From the NCBI GenBank assembly GCA_958352145.1, contig CATWNM010000004.1, positions 1-64,000 on the forward strand: a stretch of 64,000 nucleotides of DNA. Direction: 5' to 3'. Each line of letters starts with the position of its first letter. Within the stretch, counting starts at the first letter, position 1. The DNA is from an uncultured Eubacteriales bacterium. Its GTDB lineage: Bacteria; Bacillota; Clostridia; Oscillospirales; CAG-272. The notes under the pieces were generated by a model. That model worked only from the letters and a program-made list of their open reading frames with translations. It ran no database searches and was not told the DNA's origin. The position numbers and the translations under genes are program-made. Positions 34,086-42,456 of the stretch are shown one piece after another.

Positions 34086-34964
34086 ATGTCGAGAATTGTA
34101 CATGGAATTGCAAAATTTATTTACAGAGCCGGAAGCGATTACGGTCAAGACAACTTTTTTTTCATCGAAAGCGTGGGAGAGAGTCTGCCGTATGCCGACT
34201 ATTTCATTGAGCGTACCCGTACGAAAAACGATACCAAGAGCATTTATGTTTTTGAATATGTCCGCAGCGGAAAGGGGCATATCGAGTGCGACGGCCAAAG
34301 CTATACCGTGCAGGAAGGGGACTTTTACTTTTTAAACCGTCTGCATTCGCATCTTTATTATTCGGATCGTGAGGACCCGTACGCGAAAGTCTGGATCAAT
34401 GCGAGCGGCCGCCTGCTCGACGGGCTTGTAAACGCCTGCGGCCTGACCAGCGGCGCGCTGGTCATCAGCCATTCGCGCACGCTTCCGTTGTTTGAACAAA
34501 TGAAAGCGGAGCTTTCAGGCGCGAATGCTGACAATACGGAAAAAGTTATGGCGTCTTGCGCAAAGATCATGTGCGATCTGATTTTAACGGTGTATGAGGA
34601 ACACAAAAAGAAGCAGCGCCAAACGGTCGGAACGGCCGAGCGGATCAAGGACTATATTGATTCCGGTTTGTCCTATAATATTTCGCTAGACGATATTGCA
34701 CAGCATTTTTATCTGAATAAATCCTATATCATCAGCATTTTTAGTGCCAAATACGGATATACGCCGAAACAGTATATTATCGGGAGAAAGATGGCCGCCG
34801 CACGCACGATGCTGGAGGAAAATGTGTATAGCATCGCGGATATTGCGGATATTCTGCATTTTTCCAGTTCACAGCACTTTTCGTCTTCATTCAAGAAAAA
34901 TGCCGGTGTTTCGCCGGATGAATACCGCCGCTGTGCACAGAAAAATAAGGAATTGCCGGACTGA
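34086..34964 (+). CDS. AraC family transcriptional regulator
   Basis: A 292-residue regulator with an N-terminal cupin-like sensor (YVRSGKGHIECDG...EGDFYFLNRLHSH) and a C-terminal double helix-turn-helix (SLDDIAQHFYLNKSYIISIF, then SIADIADILHFSSSQHFSSSF). Such regulators usually respond to sugars and activate nearby carbohydrate genes. ATG 34086 is preferred, with AGGTGA 6 bp upstream, over GTG 34077. No transport operon follows, so the target is unknown; the toroid enzyme at 36177 is a possible one. Confidence 0.92.
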   Translation: MSRIVHGIAKFIYRAGSDYGQDNFFFIESVGESLPYADYFIERTRTKNDTKSIYVFEYVRSGKGHIECDGQSYTVQEGDFYFLNRLHSHLYYSDREDPYAKVWINASGRLLDGLVNACGLTSGALVISHSRTLPLFEQMKAELSGANADNTEKVMASCAKIMCDLILTVYEEHKKKQRQTVGTAERIKDYIDSGLSYNISLDDIAQHFYLNKSYIISIFSAKYGYTPKQYIIGRKMAAARTMLEENVYSIADIADILHFSSSQHFSSSFKKNAGVSPDEYRRCAQKNKELPD

Positions 34965-35002
34965 GCACTCCGCTGGTCTTTATAATCGTTTTGGAGAAAA
35001 TG

Positions 35003-35026
35003 GGCGCCGCAGATTTTTGCGGCGCC
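35003..35026 (+). terminator. Terminator after the AraC-type gene
   Basis: GGCGCCGC (35003-35010) and GCGGCGCC (35019-35026) arms, then GTTGTTGTTTC. Confidence 0.65.
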
Positions 35027-35096
35027 GTTGTTGTTTCTATACAGAATGCAGGCTTTGATGCGGAAGCTTTTGAAATGGTTCCGCTTTGGCAGAACA

Positions 35097-35405
35097 TTAC
35101 TTATCCTGCATGATTTCAATAGAAATGTCATGGATGTACTTGTCATTGCACCAGTGGCGAAGTCTGTCCAGTATTTCAAGCATTTTTGCGCTGCTCTCCG
35201 GAAATTTTGTGTTTAAGATATCATATCCGAAGATTTGGATGTGTATAGGCCTTCCGACCATATCGGTAAGGCAGTCCCAAAATGCAGACCAATTTTCGCC
35301 GTAATAATCGGGGAAATCAAGGGCTTCTTTGATGATTTGATGAACTTCTGCATAATATTGAACATTTCTAAAATCAAGAATATAGGGGTCTCTAAATTCG
35401 TACAT
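35097..35405 (-). CDS. Barstar family RNase inhibitor (immunity protein)
   Basis: A 102-residue protein matching barstar: the inhibitory helix region DYYGENWSAFWDCLTD retains the Trp (W43) and Asp (D44) that in barstar plug the barnase active site, though barstar's Asp35 is Ser here. It would bind and silence the RNase encoded 11 bp upstream, in the order toxin then inhibitor on one transcript. The cytosolic location is consistent. Confidence 0.9.
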   Translation of the reverse strand: MYEFRDPYILDFRNVQYYAEVHQIIKEALDFPDYYGENWSAFWDCLTDMVGRPIHIQIFGYDILNTKFPESSAKMLEILDRLRHWCNDKYIHDISIEIMQDK

Positions 35406-35416
35406 CGCAATTCTCC

Positions 35417-35953
35417 TTAGTGTAATACCTCATAAAAAGTTTGATAATGATCGTATGTGGCAAATATAAGCCCGTCGCTTGAATAGAGCAACCGCGAATG
35501 ATTGCGGAATCCGCTTTCATAATCGATATCCGCTTCGTACCATATGCGTCCGCTTTCTCTAGGTAATTTTTGATCATCATTTTGATAAATGTCTCCGCCG
35601 ATAGATGTGCCTGGAAGCACTTCGTTTAAGTTGCCTTTGTAATTTTTCCATCCACTTTTTCCGGCGGTATTTTTATTGACGTAATTGTCCGGCAGCTTTC
35701 CAAGGCATGCAATGTATACGTCGGCTCCGTTCCAGCGATCTTGCGTAACATATCCGAGTTTTTTCGTTCGCATCGGCACCAATATACATTTGCAGTTCAG
35801 GTGCAGCATAGCAAAATACGGCGGTTCGTATAATGGGTAAATGGCGCCGTGCATTTTGCGGCATTTCTCACAGGTAGTCGGCGTCAAGCGAGACATCCAG
35901 TTTTTATAGCTTTCGCTGTCGCCGTAGATTTTTGAGTCGGGCGGAGTGTACAT
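35417..35953 (-). CDS. Barnase-family RNase toxin with MuF-like cysteine module
   Basis: This 178-residue protein has two parts. Residues about 75-178 align along their length with barnase, a guanyl-preferring RNase, and keep the five catalytic residues by alignment: K106, R136, E140, R154 and H169, plus R150. Residues about 15-60 hold C28xxC31, then H51 and C54-x-C56 in a context (MHGAIYPLYEPPYFAMLHLNC) like the cysteine motif at the end of phage MuF/SPP1 gp7 head-morphogenesis domains. No signal peptide is seen. ATG 35953 has AAAGGAG upstream; the frame extends to 36115 but without a ribosome site. The barstar gene follows. Role as intracellular toxin-antitoxin or phage-delivered toxin is undecided. 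Confidence 0.88.
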   Translation of the reverse strand: MYTPPDSKIYGDSESYKNWMSRLTPTTCEKCRKMHGAIYPLYEPPYFAMLHLNCKCILVPMRTKKLGYVTQDRWNGADVYIACLGKLPDNYVNKNTAGKSGWKNYKGNLNEVLPGTSIGGDIYQNDDQKLPRESGRIWYEADIDYESGFRNHSRLLYSSDGLIFATYDHYQTFYEVLH

Positions 35954-36176
35954 TCCTTTCTCCTTTATTGTATCATATTTTTTGCGGGGTAAATATAGGA
36001 TACAATAAAAAAATCTGAATTTTTCGGCAGTTTGCGGGCGCGCCCGTTTCCGGAATAGCGTCCTTTTTGCGCTGTTTGGATATTTCTTGTTCAATTCCCT
36101 AATAAGACTTGTCATGGGATTCGAAATATGTTACAGTAATACAACACAGTGTCCACGCTGAAAGGAAAGAGAGAAC

Positions 36177-37985
36177 GTGATAAAATCGACGTCGATTTCG
36201 AGGGCGGCATATTTGGATATAATGGATCGGGCATTGCGCGCGTACCCGTCTGATTATCTTTGCAAATTGATTGAAGACGCAGAAGAAAACGGCGTCCGTG
36301 AGCATGGATTTTTTCGCATTACGGCGATTATGGGCATTTTAATTGCGCATGGCCGCCGCACGGAACAGATGCCGCTGTTTCTGCGTGCAATGGACCTAAG
36401 CTGCGCAGCCGTTTGGCAAACCGATATGCGTCTTCCTGAAAAAAAGCGTGTCGGTGTGGATTTTGGCGTAAAGGAACTGGTGTTTGTTCTCTTGGAGATG
36501 CGGGGACGCGGACTCGTGCCGGAAGTGCGCTGGAAGCGCTGGTTTGAAGCCATTCAAAAAGTCGACTGGCGCAAAAATTATGCCGTTGTCGCCAAGTCCG
36601 CAGATCAGCCGCGAGGAAACTGGGGAATGTATAACGCTGCAGGCGAATATATGCGCGAATATCTTGGGGCTGTCGCCTCGGCAGACGAATATCTGGATGT
36701 GCAGATCGCTTCTCAACTGCTCTCGGTTGATGAAAACGGCATGTATATGGACGGCCCCCTGGTACCGATGCTGTATGATCTGGCCAGCCGGGCGCAGTTT
36801 GCCGTTCTGCTGCACTTTGGTTATCGGGGCAAATGGCGGCAGGCTTTGGATGATGCGCTGCGCAAAGCTGGTTTTTATATGCTTCGTCTGCAGTCAGCGA
36901 ACGGCGAAATCCCATACGGCGGCCGAAGCAACCAATTCTTGTTCAACGAGGCTTATCTGAGCGCTTGCTGTGAATTTGAAGCTTCCCGCTACCGGCGGGA
37001 AGGCAATATGGAACTTGCCGGCGCGTTTAAACGCGCCGCACATCTGGCGGCCGGCTCCATCGAACGTTGGCTTTCGCAAAAACCTGTAAAGCACATAAAA
37101 AACGCTTTCCCGCGCAACAGCAGCTTTGGATTGGAAAGTTATGCATACTTTGACAAATATATGGTCACGCTCGGCTCTTTTATTTACTTGGCTTATTTGT
37201 TTGCAGACGATTCTATCGCGGAAACGGAAGCGCCCTGCGAGCGCGGCGGCTTTGTTGTTCAAACCAGTCCCAAGTTCCATAAAATCGCGGCCACCTGTGG
37301 CGGGTATTCCATTGAACTCGATACCCGGGCCGACTTTCATTACGACGCGACCGGACTCGGACGCATTCACCGGTGCGGCGCGCCCTCCGAACTGGCGCTC
37401 TCCGTCCCCTTTCCGCAAAAACCCGCCTACTCGCTCGACGACCGCGCATTGACAGAACATTTTTCCGGCGCAAAAGCCGAGGGCAGCAATCCGTCCCTGC
37501 TTTCATTAGCGCCCATTATCCGGTATTCGGACGGCAGCGAACAGGCGCTGTGCGCCCTTTCCGAAACGCTTTCCGCCGAGTTGCTGGTGGAAGAAGAGAC
37601 GCCGGAGCGTGTAGCTTTCTCTATACGATGGCGTGCCCCCGATTTGCTCGGCGTTGAATCTGTCACCGAGCGCTATATTCTTTCGGCGGACGGTCTTTCT
37701 TTATCGGCTGAATGCAGTCTTCCGTCAGGCGCGTCCCTGTATCGCATGATTCCGCTGCTGATGACTGGCGGCGGCTCCAATACCAGAATTTCTATCCGGC
37801 CGAATAGGGCCTGCGTATACGACCGCGGATGGCGTTATACGGTTTCCTCCGATCAAGCGGTTCGGTTTGCGGATTCCGGGCAAATCTATGCAAACCGAAA
37901 CGGCCGTTATCGCGCCTGCACAGTTGCGTTGCCGAATGGTGCGTATCTTTCATTCCGGATAGAAAAGGAAGAAACGAAGGGCTGA
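36177..37985 (+). CDS. Putative toroid-fold carbohydrate-active protein
   Basis: I do not recognise this 602-residue protein at family level. The first ~330 residues are alpha-helical with repeated aromatic-rich helices (NWGMYNAAGEYMREYLG, GEIPYGGRSNQFLFNEAY), like the (alpha/alpha)6 toroid of heparinase and glycosidase families. The rest is beta-rich (VTERYILSADGLSLSAEC), as in the supersandwich domain of such lyases. No signal peptide, so it would be cytosolic. The start is GTG 36177 behind AAAGGAAAGAGAG. It is unlinked to transporter genes; the AraC-type regulator 1.2 kb upstream is a possible controller. Confidence 0.55.
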   Translation: MIKSTSISRAAYLDIMDRALRAYPSDYLCKLIEDAEENGVREHGFFRITAIMGILIAHGRRTEQMPLFLRAMDLSCAAVWQTDMRLPEKKRVGVDFGVKELVFVLLEMRGRGLVPEVRWKRWFEAIQKVDWRKNYAVVAKSADQPRGNWGMYNAAGEYMREYLGAVASADEYLDVQIASQLLSVDENGMYMDGPLVPMLYDLASRAQFAVLLHFGYRGKWRQALDDALRKAGFYMLRLQSANGEIPYGGRSNQFLFNEAYLSACCEFEASRYRREGNMELAGAFKRAAHLAAGSIERWLSQKPVKHIKNAFPRNSSFGLESYAYFDKYMVTLGSFIYLAYLFADDSIAETEAPCERGGFVVQTSPKFHKIAATCGGYSIELDTRADFHYDATGLGRIHRCGAPSELALSVPFPQKPAYSLDDRALTEHFSGAKAEGSNPSLLSLAPIIRYSDGSEQALCALSETLSAELLVEEETPERVAFSIRWRAPDLLGVESVTERYILSADGLSLSAECSLPSGASLYRMIPLLMTGGGSNTRISIRPNRACVYDRGWRYTVSSDQAVRFADSGQIYANRNGRYRACTVALPNGAYLSFRIEKEETKG

Positions 37986-38156
37986 TTGCGGCTCCCCGGG
38001 CATTTTAGGCACAGACTGCCGGGAAAATGCGTTCATGCGGGGGGCTTGGGAGTCGAACATGGGGGTGCTTCGGAATTTGTTCGGGCGAAAAATCGTCAGA
38101 TCACCGTTCTTTGCGGGATGCCGCCGTTTTGCCAACGGCGCAATCTCTAAATACAA
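37986..38156. other. Gap without evident gene
   Basis: Between the toroid protein and the tRNA-Arg hairpins I see no credible ORF or RNA; a minus-strand frame at 37950-38156 overlaps the upstream gene and has no family resemblance. Confidence 0.5.
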
Positions 38157-38194
38157 ACAGGGAAAAGCCGGAATTTAACCAGACTTTTCCCTGT
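38157..38194. repeat. Hairpin beside the tRNA-Arg terminator
   Basis: ACAGGGAAAAG (38157-38167) and CTTTTCCCTGT (38184-38194), 11-bp perfect arms. It lies just past the tRNA-Arg terminator and is possibly a second terminator or the end of a remnant. Confidence 0.5.
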
Positions 38195-38201
38195 AAAACG
38201 A

Positions 38202-38249
38202 AAGCAAGCGTATTGAACAGTCGATTTTGACTGTTCAATACGCTTGCTT
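38202..38249 (-). terminator. Terminator of tRNA-Arg, 21-bp hairpin
   Basis: Arms 38202-38222 and 38229-38249 are perfect 21-bp complements, followed on the minus strand by CGTTTTAC. It starts 10 bp after the tRNA CCA end. Confidence 0.7.
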
Positions 38250-38258
38250 GCTTTGATT

Positions 38259-38334
38259 TGGCGCGCCTGACAGGATTCGAACCTACGACCTACCGGTTCG
38301 TAGCCGGGCACTCTATCCACTGAGCTACAGGCGC
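38259..38334 (-). tRNA. tRNA-Arg (anticodon ACG)
   Basis: A full cloverleaf on the minus strand: acceptor GCGCCTG with CAGGCGC, anticodon loop CTACGAA giving ACG (read as ICG after A34 deamination), T arm with GGTTCGAATCC, discriminator G and an encoded CCA end. Confidence 0.97.
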
Positions 38335-38421
38335 AAACAACAGCCGGGGATTCCCGACTGATATATATTAGCACACCCGGGCATATTTGTCAACGGGTAA
38401 TTTCGATTTTGCAGAAACTTT

Positions 38422-38450
38422 TTGACTTTACGCGCCTTGTATGCTAAAAT
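38422..38450 (+). promoter_or_regulatory. Promoter of trmB
   Basis: TTGACT (38422-38427), 17 bp, TAAAAT (38445-38450), 36 bp before the start. Confidence 0.7.
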
Positions 38451-38486
38451 AAGATAAACACGAAACAGGGCGGAGCGTGAAATACG

Positions 38487-39173
38487 ATGAGAATGCGAAA
38501 AAAGAAAAACAGCGCGCAGCGGCTGGCCGCAGCATCCCGACTGCTTTGCACGGATCCGGAAACGGTAAAAGCGGATCCGCAGTGCCCGTTCGGCGGGACG
38601 CCGGCGGCTTTGCATCTGGAGATCGGATGCGGCAAGGGAAAGTTTTCGGTTGAAATGGCCGCAAAATATAAGGATATCCATTTCTACGCGGTGGAACGGG
38701 TGACGGATGTGATGATTTGCGCGCTGGAACGCGTGCTGCAAAGCGAGGACGCATGCAAAGACAATCTTCGGTTTATTCTCGGCGATGCCGGCGACCTGGG
38801 CCAGTGGTTTCCGCCGTGCACATTCGACTGCATTTATTTGAATTTCAGCGATCCGTGGCCGAAGTCCGGCTACTATAAGCGAAGACTGACATATCGCGCC
38901 TTCTTGGAAATTTATAAAACACTGCTGAAACCGGACGGCGTTTTACGACTGAAAACCGACAACGAGAAGCTGTTCTCTTTTTCGCTCGGCGAATTTGAAG
39001 CGGCGGGGATGCCCCTTCTCAAGGTCAGCCGTGACCTGCATCACAGCGAGTATGCCAAGGAGAATGTCATGACCGAATATGAGATGAATTTCAGCAGTCA
39101 AGGCATGCCGGTTTATTTCGCCGAGGCTGCGGTACAGGACGGAAGCGAGCCCGGAGTTTTGGCGAAAGACTGA
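38487..39173 (+). CDS. trmB: tRNA (guanine-N7-)-methyltransferase
   Basis: TrmB uses S-adenosylmethionine to methylate G46 of tRNA at N7. The 228-residue protein shows the SAM-binding motif LEIGCGKGKF and the TrmB signatures YLNFSDPWPK and LKTDNEKLF, with TEYE near the C-terminus. Normal length. It is a single gene beside tRNA-Arg, and the proximity is probably incidental. Confidence 0.96.
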   Translation: MRMRKKKNSAQRLAAASRLLCTDPETVKADPQCPFGGTPAALHLEIGCGKGKFSVEMAAKYKDIHFYAVERVTDVMICALERVLQSEDACKDNLRFILGDAGDLGQWFPPCTFDCIYLNFSDPWPKSGYYKRRLTYRAFLEIYKTLLKPDGVLRLKTDNEKLFSFSLGEFEAAGMPLLKVSRDLHHSEYAKENVMTEYEMNFSSQGMPVYFAEAAVQDGSEPGVLAKD

Positions 39174-39182
39174 ATTTTTTGG

Positions 39183-39641
39183 TCATTCTATTGTCGGATG
39201 CTTTTTCAGATAGGCGTTATGCCGTCGGCGCACATAGGATTCGTCGTGTTCTCCTGCGAGAAATGCGATCCGCTGCCATGACCGTATGCCGTCTACATAG
39301 CGGAGCATGAAGAGTTCGCGGATATCGCTGTCCGGAATCGAGTTTATGTATCGAATGAGGCGCGTTTCCTCGGTCTGCGCGCTGATCAGATAGGCGTGCA
39401 GCGCGGTTTGCGTCCGCATGGCTTCCGTGCGCAGTTCCGCATCCATTTGGCCGCGCGTCAGTTTGTTTTCCAGCCGTGCGAGCCGTCGTTTTGCCCGAGC
39501 AATTTCTCTTTTGAGACTACAGAGTTTTTCCAGTTGTTCTTTTGTGACGTGGTTTTTCGTCATCTGCGGATCCGCTTTTTTTGTGCGGTCCGCTAGCTTT
39601 TTTTCCGGTATGTTCTGACCGGCTTCATTTGCGCGTGTCAT
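39183..39641 (-). CDS. Phage-type sigma-like small regulator (DUF1492/ArpU-like)
   Basis: The 152-residue protein has a coiled-coil N-terminal half (LCSLKREIARAKRRLARLENKL) and a C-terminal helix-turn-helix resembling sigma region 4 (FMLRYVDGIRSWQRIAFLAG...YVRRRHNAYLKK). This plan is typical of small late-control genes (DUF1492, ArpU, RinA types) of temperate phages. Its start overlaps the stop of the preceding small gene (ATGA). Both are transcribed away from an XRE repressor, so the group looks like a phage remnant or satellite. The family call is from memory. Confidence 0.6.
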   Translation of the reverse strand: MTRANEAGQNIPEKKLADRTKKADPQMTKNHVTKEQLEKLCSLKREIARAKRRLARLENKLTRGQMDAELRTEAMRTQTALHAYLISAQTEETRLIRYINSIPDSDIRELFMLRYVDGIRSWQRIAFLAGEHDESYVRRRHNAYLKKHPTIE

Positions 39642-39841
39642 CGCAGACAGGTCTCCATCTCTTCGATGAGTTCTTTCCAGCGCGCGATGGCGCGTTCGGT
39701 ACGGCGAAGCGTGCAGAGCAGTTCTTCCCGCCGTTCGCTTTCGCCGTCGATTTGATTATACAGCGCTTCGATCCGGGCAAGCAGTTCCCGTCTGCTGCAT
39801 GTAAAACCTCCGCTTGCCAAACCGTCGTCATAGAATTGCAT
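39638..39841 (-). CDS. Small coiled-coil protein, first gene of the phage-like pair
   Basis: A 67-residue protein, mostly helical (ELLARIEALYNQIDGESERREELLCTLRRTERAIARWKELIEE), not recognised. It has GGAGG upstream of its ATG and translational overlap with the sigma-like gene. Its upstream region carries three copies of an operator, so it is probably repressed by the divergent XRE protein. Confidence 0.55.
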   Translation of the reverse strand: MQFYDDGLASGGFTCSRRELLARIEALYNQIDGESERREELLCTLRRTERAIARWKELIEEMETCLR

Positions 39842-39870
39842 GTTCTATTCCTCCATTGGTTAAAATATAC

Positions 39871-39899
39871 TTGAAATACCGAAATATCTGTGCTACAAT
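39871..39899 (+). promoter_or_regulatory. Promoter overlapped by an operator (towards the XRE gene)
   Basis: TTGAAA (39871-39876), 17 bp, TACAAT (39894-39899). The third operator copy lies between the -35 and -10. Confidence 0.55.
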
Positions 39900-39964
39900 A
39901 AAATATAAATGCAGATTTCACAGAAATTTCTGTTACATTCACATAATAACACAGAAATTTCTGT
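39878..39964. promoter_or_regulatory. Three operator copies in a divergent switch
   Basis: ACAGAAATTTCTGT, a perfect 14-bp palindrome, occurs at 39920-39933 and 39951-39964; a 12/14 match lies at 39878-39891. Centres are 42 and 31 bp apart, about four and three helical turns, so bound dimers would face the same side of the DNA. The arrangement resembles phage lambda OR/OL-type repressor clusters. Confidence 0.8.
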
Positions 39965-40014
39965 ATGTCAAGGCTTTTTGAAAAAATAAACGGGAAATTT
40001 TGGGAGGGTTTTGT

Positions 40015-40329
40015 ATGCCCCGTAACAATATGGAAATTGCGCAGCGCATACGCGGATTGGTCAAAGCGCGGGGCACGACGGTCAAACGTACGCTGGAAGA
40101 ATGCGGCATCAATCGGAATTTTTTATATGATCTGGAACACAGCGATTCATCGCCGTCCGTAGACAAGATTACCCGCATCGCGGGATATTTTGATGTATCC
40201 TCCGCGTGGCTGCTGGCCGGTGAAGAGGATGGGGCGGAGGCTTTTCTCCGGTTGTACAGGCAGCTTTCGGAACCCGACCGTGAAAAGCTGCGTGCGTATA
40301 TGTGCGCTTTGCTCGGCGAGGAGCGCTGA
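40015..40329 (+). CDS. XRE family repressor (Cro/CI-like)
   Basis: A 104-residue protein with an N-terminal helix-turn-helix of XRE type (IAQRIRGLVKARGTTVKRTLEECGINRNFLYDLEH) and a short helical tail likely for dimerisation (AFLRLYRQLSEPDREKL). ATG 40015 follows GGGAGG. It is divergent from two small phage-like genes, with three palindromic operators between them, so it is probably the switch repressor. No LexA-like cleavage domain is present; induction would need another trigger. Confidence 0.85.
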   Translation: MPRNNMEIAQRIRGLVKARGTTVKRTLEECGINRNFLYDLEHSDSSPSVDKITRIAGYFDVSSAWLLAGEEDGAEAFLRLYRQLSEPDREKLRAYMCALLGEER

Positions 40330-40360
40330 GCGCCGGCCGGCTTGCTTTCCGGCGGCGCTC
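40328..40360 (+). terminator. Terminator after the XRE gene
   Basis: GAGCGCCGGCCGG and CCGGCGGCGCTC arms with small mismatches around CTTGCTTT, then GTTTCTT. Confidence 0.55.
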
Positions 40361-40376
40361 GTTTCTTGGCGGGGCG

Positions 40377-40676
40377 TCAGTGCCCGGTGTGCAGAGAGGG
40401 TTCCGCCGCTGCGTTCAGTTCCTCCACGGCGGTTTCGTATGCGCGCAGTACGGTGCTTTCCAACTGGTGGCGGAAAATCGTGTTGATGGGATGCGCGATG
40501 TCCCGGTAGGTACCGTCGGGGTTCTTGCGGCTTGGCATGACGATAAACAGTTTTTCCTGCGTGCTGATCACTTTGATGTCGTGCACGGCAAATTGCCCGT
40601 CAAAAGTGACCGACGCTACGGCTTTCAGCGGCGCGGTTTCAAAAATTCTGCGGATTTTTACATCGGTAATTTCCAT
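40377..40676 (-). CDS. spoVG: Septation/RNA-binding regulator SpoVG
   Basis: A 99-residue protein with the full SpoVG core: MEITDVKIRRI, VTFDGQFAVHDIKVI, FIVMPSRKNPDGTYRDIAHPI. SpoVG is a nucleic-acid-binding global regulator that affects sporulation, septation and virulence traits in Firmicutes. ATG 40676 is preceded by GGAGG; the ATG at 40688 gives only a four-residue extension without it. Single gene. Confidence 0.96.
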   Translation of the reverse strand: MEITDVKIRRIFETAPLKAVASVTFDGQFAVHDIKVISTQEKLFIVMPSRKNPDGTYRDIAHPINTIFRHQLESTVLRAYETAVEELNAAAEPSLHTGH

Positions 40677-40849
40677 AAACTCCTCCATGTTGTCTGCCCG
40701 GTGGGCGGCTTATGGTAAAATTATGCGACTGGAGCGCCCTTTTTATGCATTTAATTTTTTTGTGCGGCGTACGTGCGGTGCAGCCGTGGTTTTGGCTTAT
40801 TGGATACCGCCGTGCGCGGATTTCTGCAAATCATTAGGAGGCAGTGGAT

Positions 40850-42241
40850 ATGGCTGTGGCAAATACGCATTTTGGCGCCGATAAGATTGCGCGCATGCTT
40901 GCAGGTAAACAGGCGGTTTATTTTTTGGGAATCGGCGGCATTACGATGTCGTCGCTGGCGCATATCACAAAAAACGCCGGATATAAAGTTGGCGGGTCGG
41001 ACCGTGCGCGTTCGGCACTGACCGACCGCCTGAAGGCCGAGGGCATTGAAATTTTTGAGGGACACCGCGCCGGACAGCTTGACGGCTACGATGCGCTGGT
41101 GTATACGGTTGCGGTCCGGGAGGACACGCCGGAGCTTGTATGTGCGCGTGCGCGCGGCATTCCGGTGATTTCACGCGCGGATTATCTTGGATATCTGATG
41201 TGTGGTTATACCCGGCGTATCGGTATCGCCGGTATGCATGGAAAAAGCACTACGACGTCGATGGCTGCGGAGATTTTTCTCGCGGCGGACGCCGACCCTA
41301 CGATCATTTCCGGCGCCGAGCTTTCAAGCATTGGCGGCGCGTATCGTGTCGGCGGGCAGGAAAATTTTATTTTTGAAGCCTGCGAATATATGGATTCTTT
41401 TTTGGATTTTTATCCGACCGTTGCGGTCGTGCTCAATATTGAACTCGATCATGTGGATTATTTCCGCGATCTTGCGCAGATACGCCGTTCGTTCCGCGCT
41501 TATATCGAAAAAACGAAGGGCTGCGGCTGCGCCGTGCTGAACGCCGATGACGATGCGGTGTACCGGATGGCCGAGGGGTTTGACGGTAGCGTGCTGACTT
41601 TTGGCATCCGCCGCGCGGCGGACGTCATGGCGGAAAATATTGAGACTGCTGCTGGTGCCGTTTCATTCGATCTTTGTCATGGCAGCATGAGGAAGCGCGT
41701 GCGCCTGTCGGTGCCGGGCGAGCACAATGTATATGATGCGCTGGCCGCTGCCACGTCCGCCATTCTTTGCGGAATTCCCTCGGGGGATATCGTTCGGGGG
41801 TTGGAGCGTTTTGGCGGCGCGCGGCGCCGGATGGAATATAAAGGGGAACGAGCGGGCGTTCGAATCTATGATGATTACGCGCATCATCCCACCGAGATTG
41901 CGGCAACGCTGACGGCGGCGCGGTCTATGACCGCCGGTCGGATTTTCTGCGTATATCAGCCGCATACCTATTCGAGGACAAAGGGATTGTTCGACGGCTT
42001 TGTTTCATCGCTGCGTCTGGCAGATCAGGCGGTGCTGGCCGATATTTATCCGGCGCGGGAAACCGATACGCTGGGGATGTCGAGCGCGCTCCTCGCTGCG
42101 CAGATTGGAAACGGCGCGCTGTATTTTGAGAGCTTTGAAAAAATTGCGGCGTATTTGCTGAAAACGGCCAAACCGGGTGATCTGATTCTGACGATGGGCG
42201 CGGGAGATATTACCCGCCTTTCAGACCTTTTGCTGGTCTGA
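40850..42241 (+). CDS. murC: UDP-N-acetylmuramate--L-alanine ligase
   Basis: MurC attaches the first L-Ala of the peptidoglycan stem peptide to UDP-MurNAc, using ATP. The 463-residue protein has the N-terminal UDP-binding FLGIGGITMSSLA, ATP loop GMHGKSTTT (commonly GTHGKTTTT in the family), ELDHVDYF and the C-terminal DDYAHHPTEI. ATG 40850 has TAGGAGG 8 bp upstream; a GTG at 40844 is less well placed. It stands apart from any other mur gene in the window. Confidence 0.95.
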   Translation: MAVANTHFGADKIARMLAGKQAVYFLGIGGITMSSLAHITKNAGYKVGGSDRARSALTDRLKAEGIEIFEGHRAGQLDGYDALVYTVAVREDTPELVCARARGIPVISRADYLGYLMCGYTRRIGIAGMHGKSTTTSMAAEIFLAADADPTIISGAELSSIGGAYRVGGQENFIFEACEYMDSFLDFYPTVAVVLNIELDHVDYFRDLAQIRRSFRAYIEKTKGCGCAVLNADDDAVYRMAEGFDGSVLTFGIRRAADVMAENIETAAGAVSFDLCHGSMRKRVRLSVPGEHNVYDALAAATSAILCGIPSGDIVRGLERFGGARRRMEYKGERAGVRIYDDYAHHPTEIAATLTAARSMTAGRIFCVYQPHTYSRTKGLFDGFVSSLRLADQAVLADIYPARETDTLGMSSALLAAQIGNGALYFESFEKIAAYLLKTAKPGDLILTMGAGDITRLSDLLLV

Positions 42242-42456
42242 GGGATAAAATAAATTCCCCTGTGCAGTTTGTAATGATAGAAATTACAACGCCGAGAGGC
42301 AGTAACAACCGACAGATATGGGATGCATCCAACCGGGCTATACATGTTTTTAAAAACAATAAAGCGTATAATTTCTGTAGGGCGATGGAATGAAAGAGGC
42401 CACCGATTAGAAGAATCTTTACAATAGTTTAGCGTGGTGAAAAACAAGGAGTTTAT

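Noticed and set aside
38157..40329. Integrative element attached at tRNA-Arg
   Set aside because: The phage-like switch lies near the tRNA, but no integrase and no repeat of the tRNA 3' end was found, and trmB sits between them.
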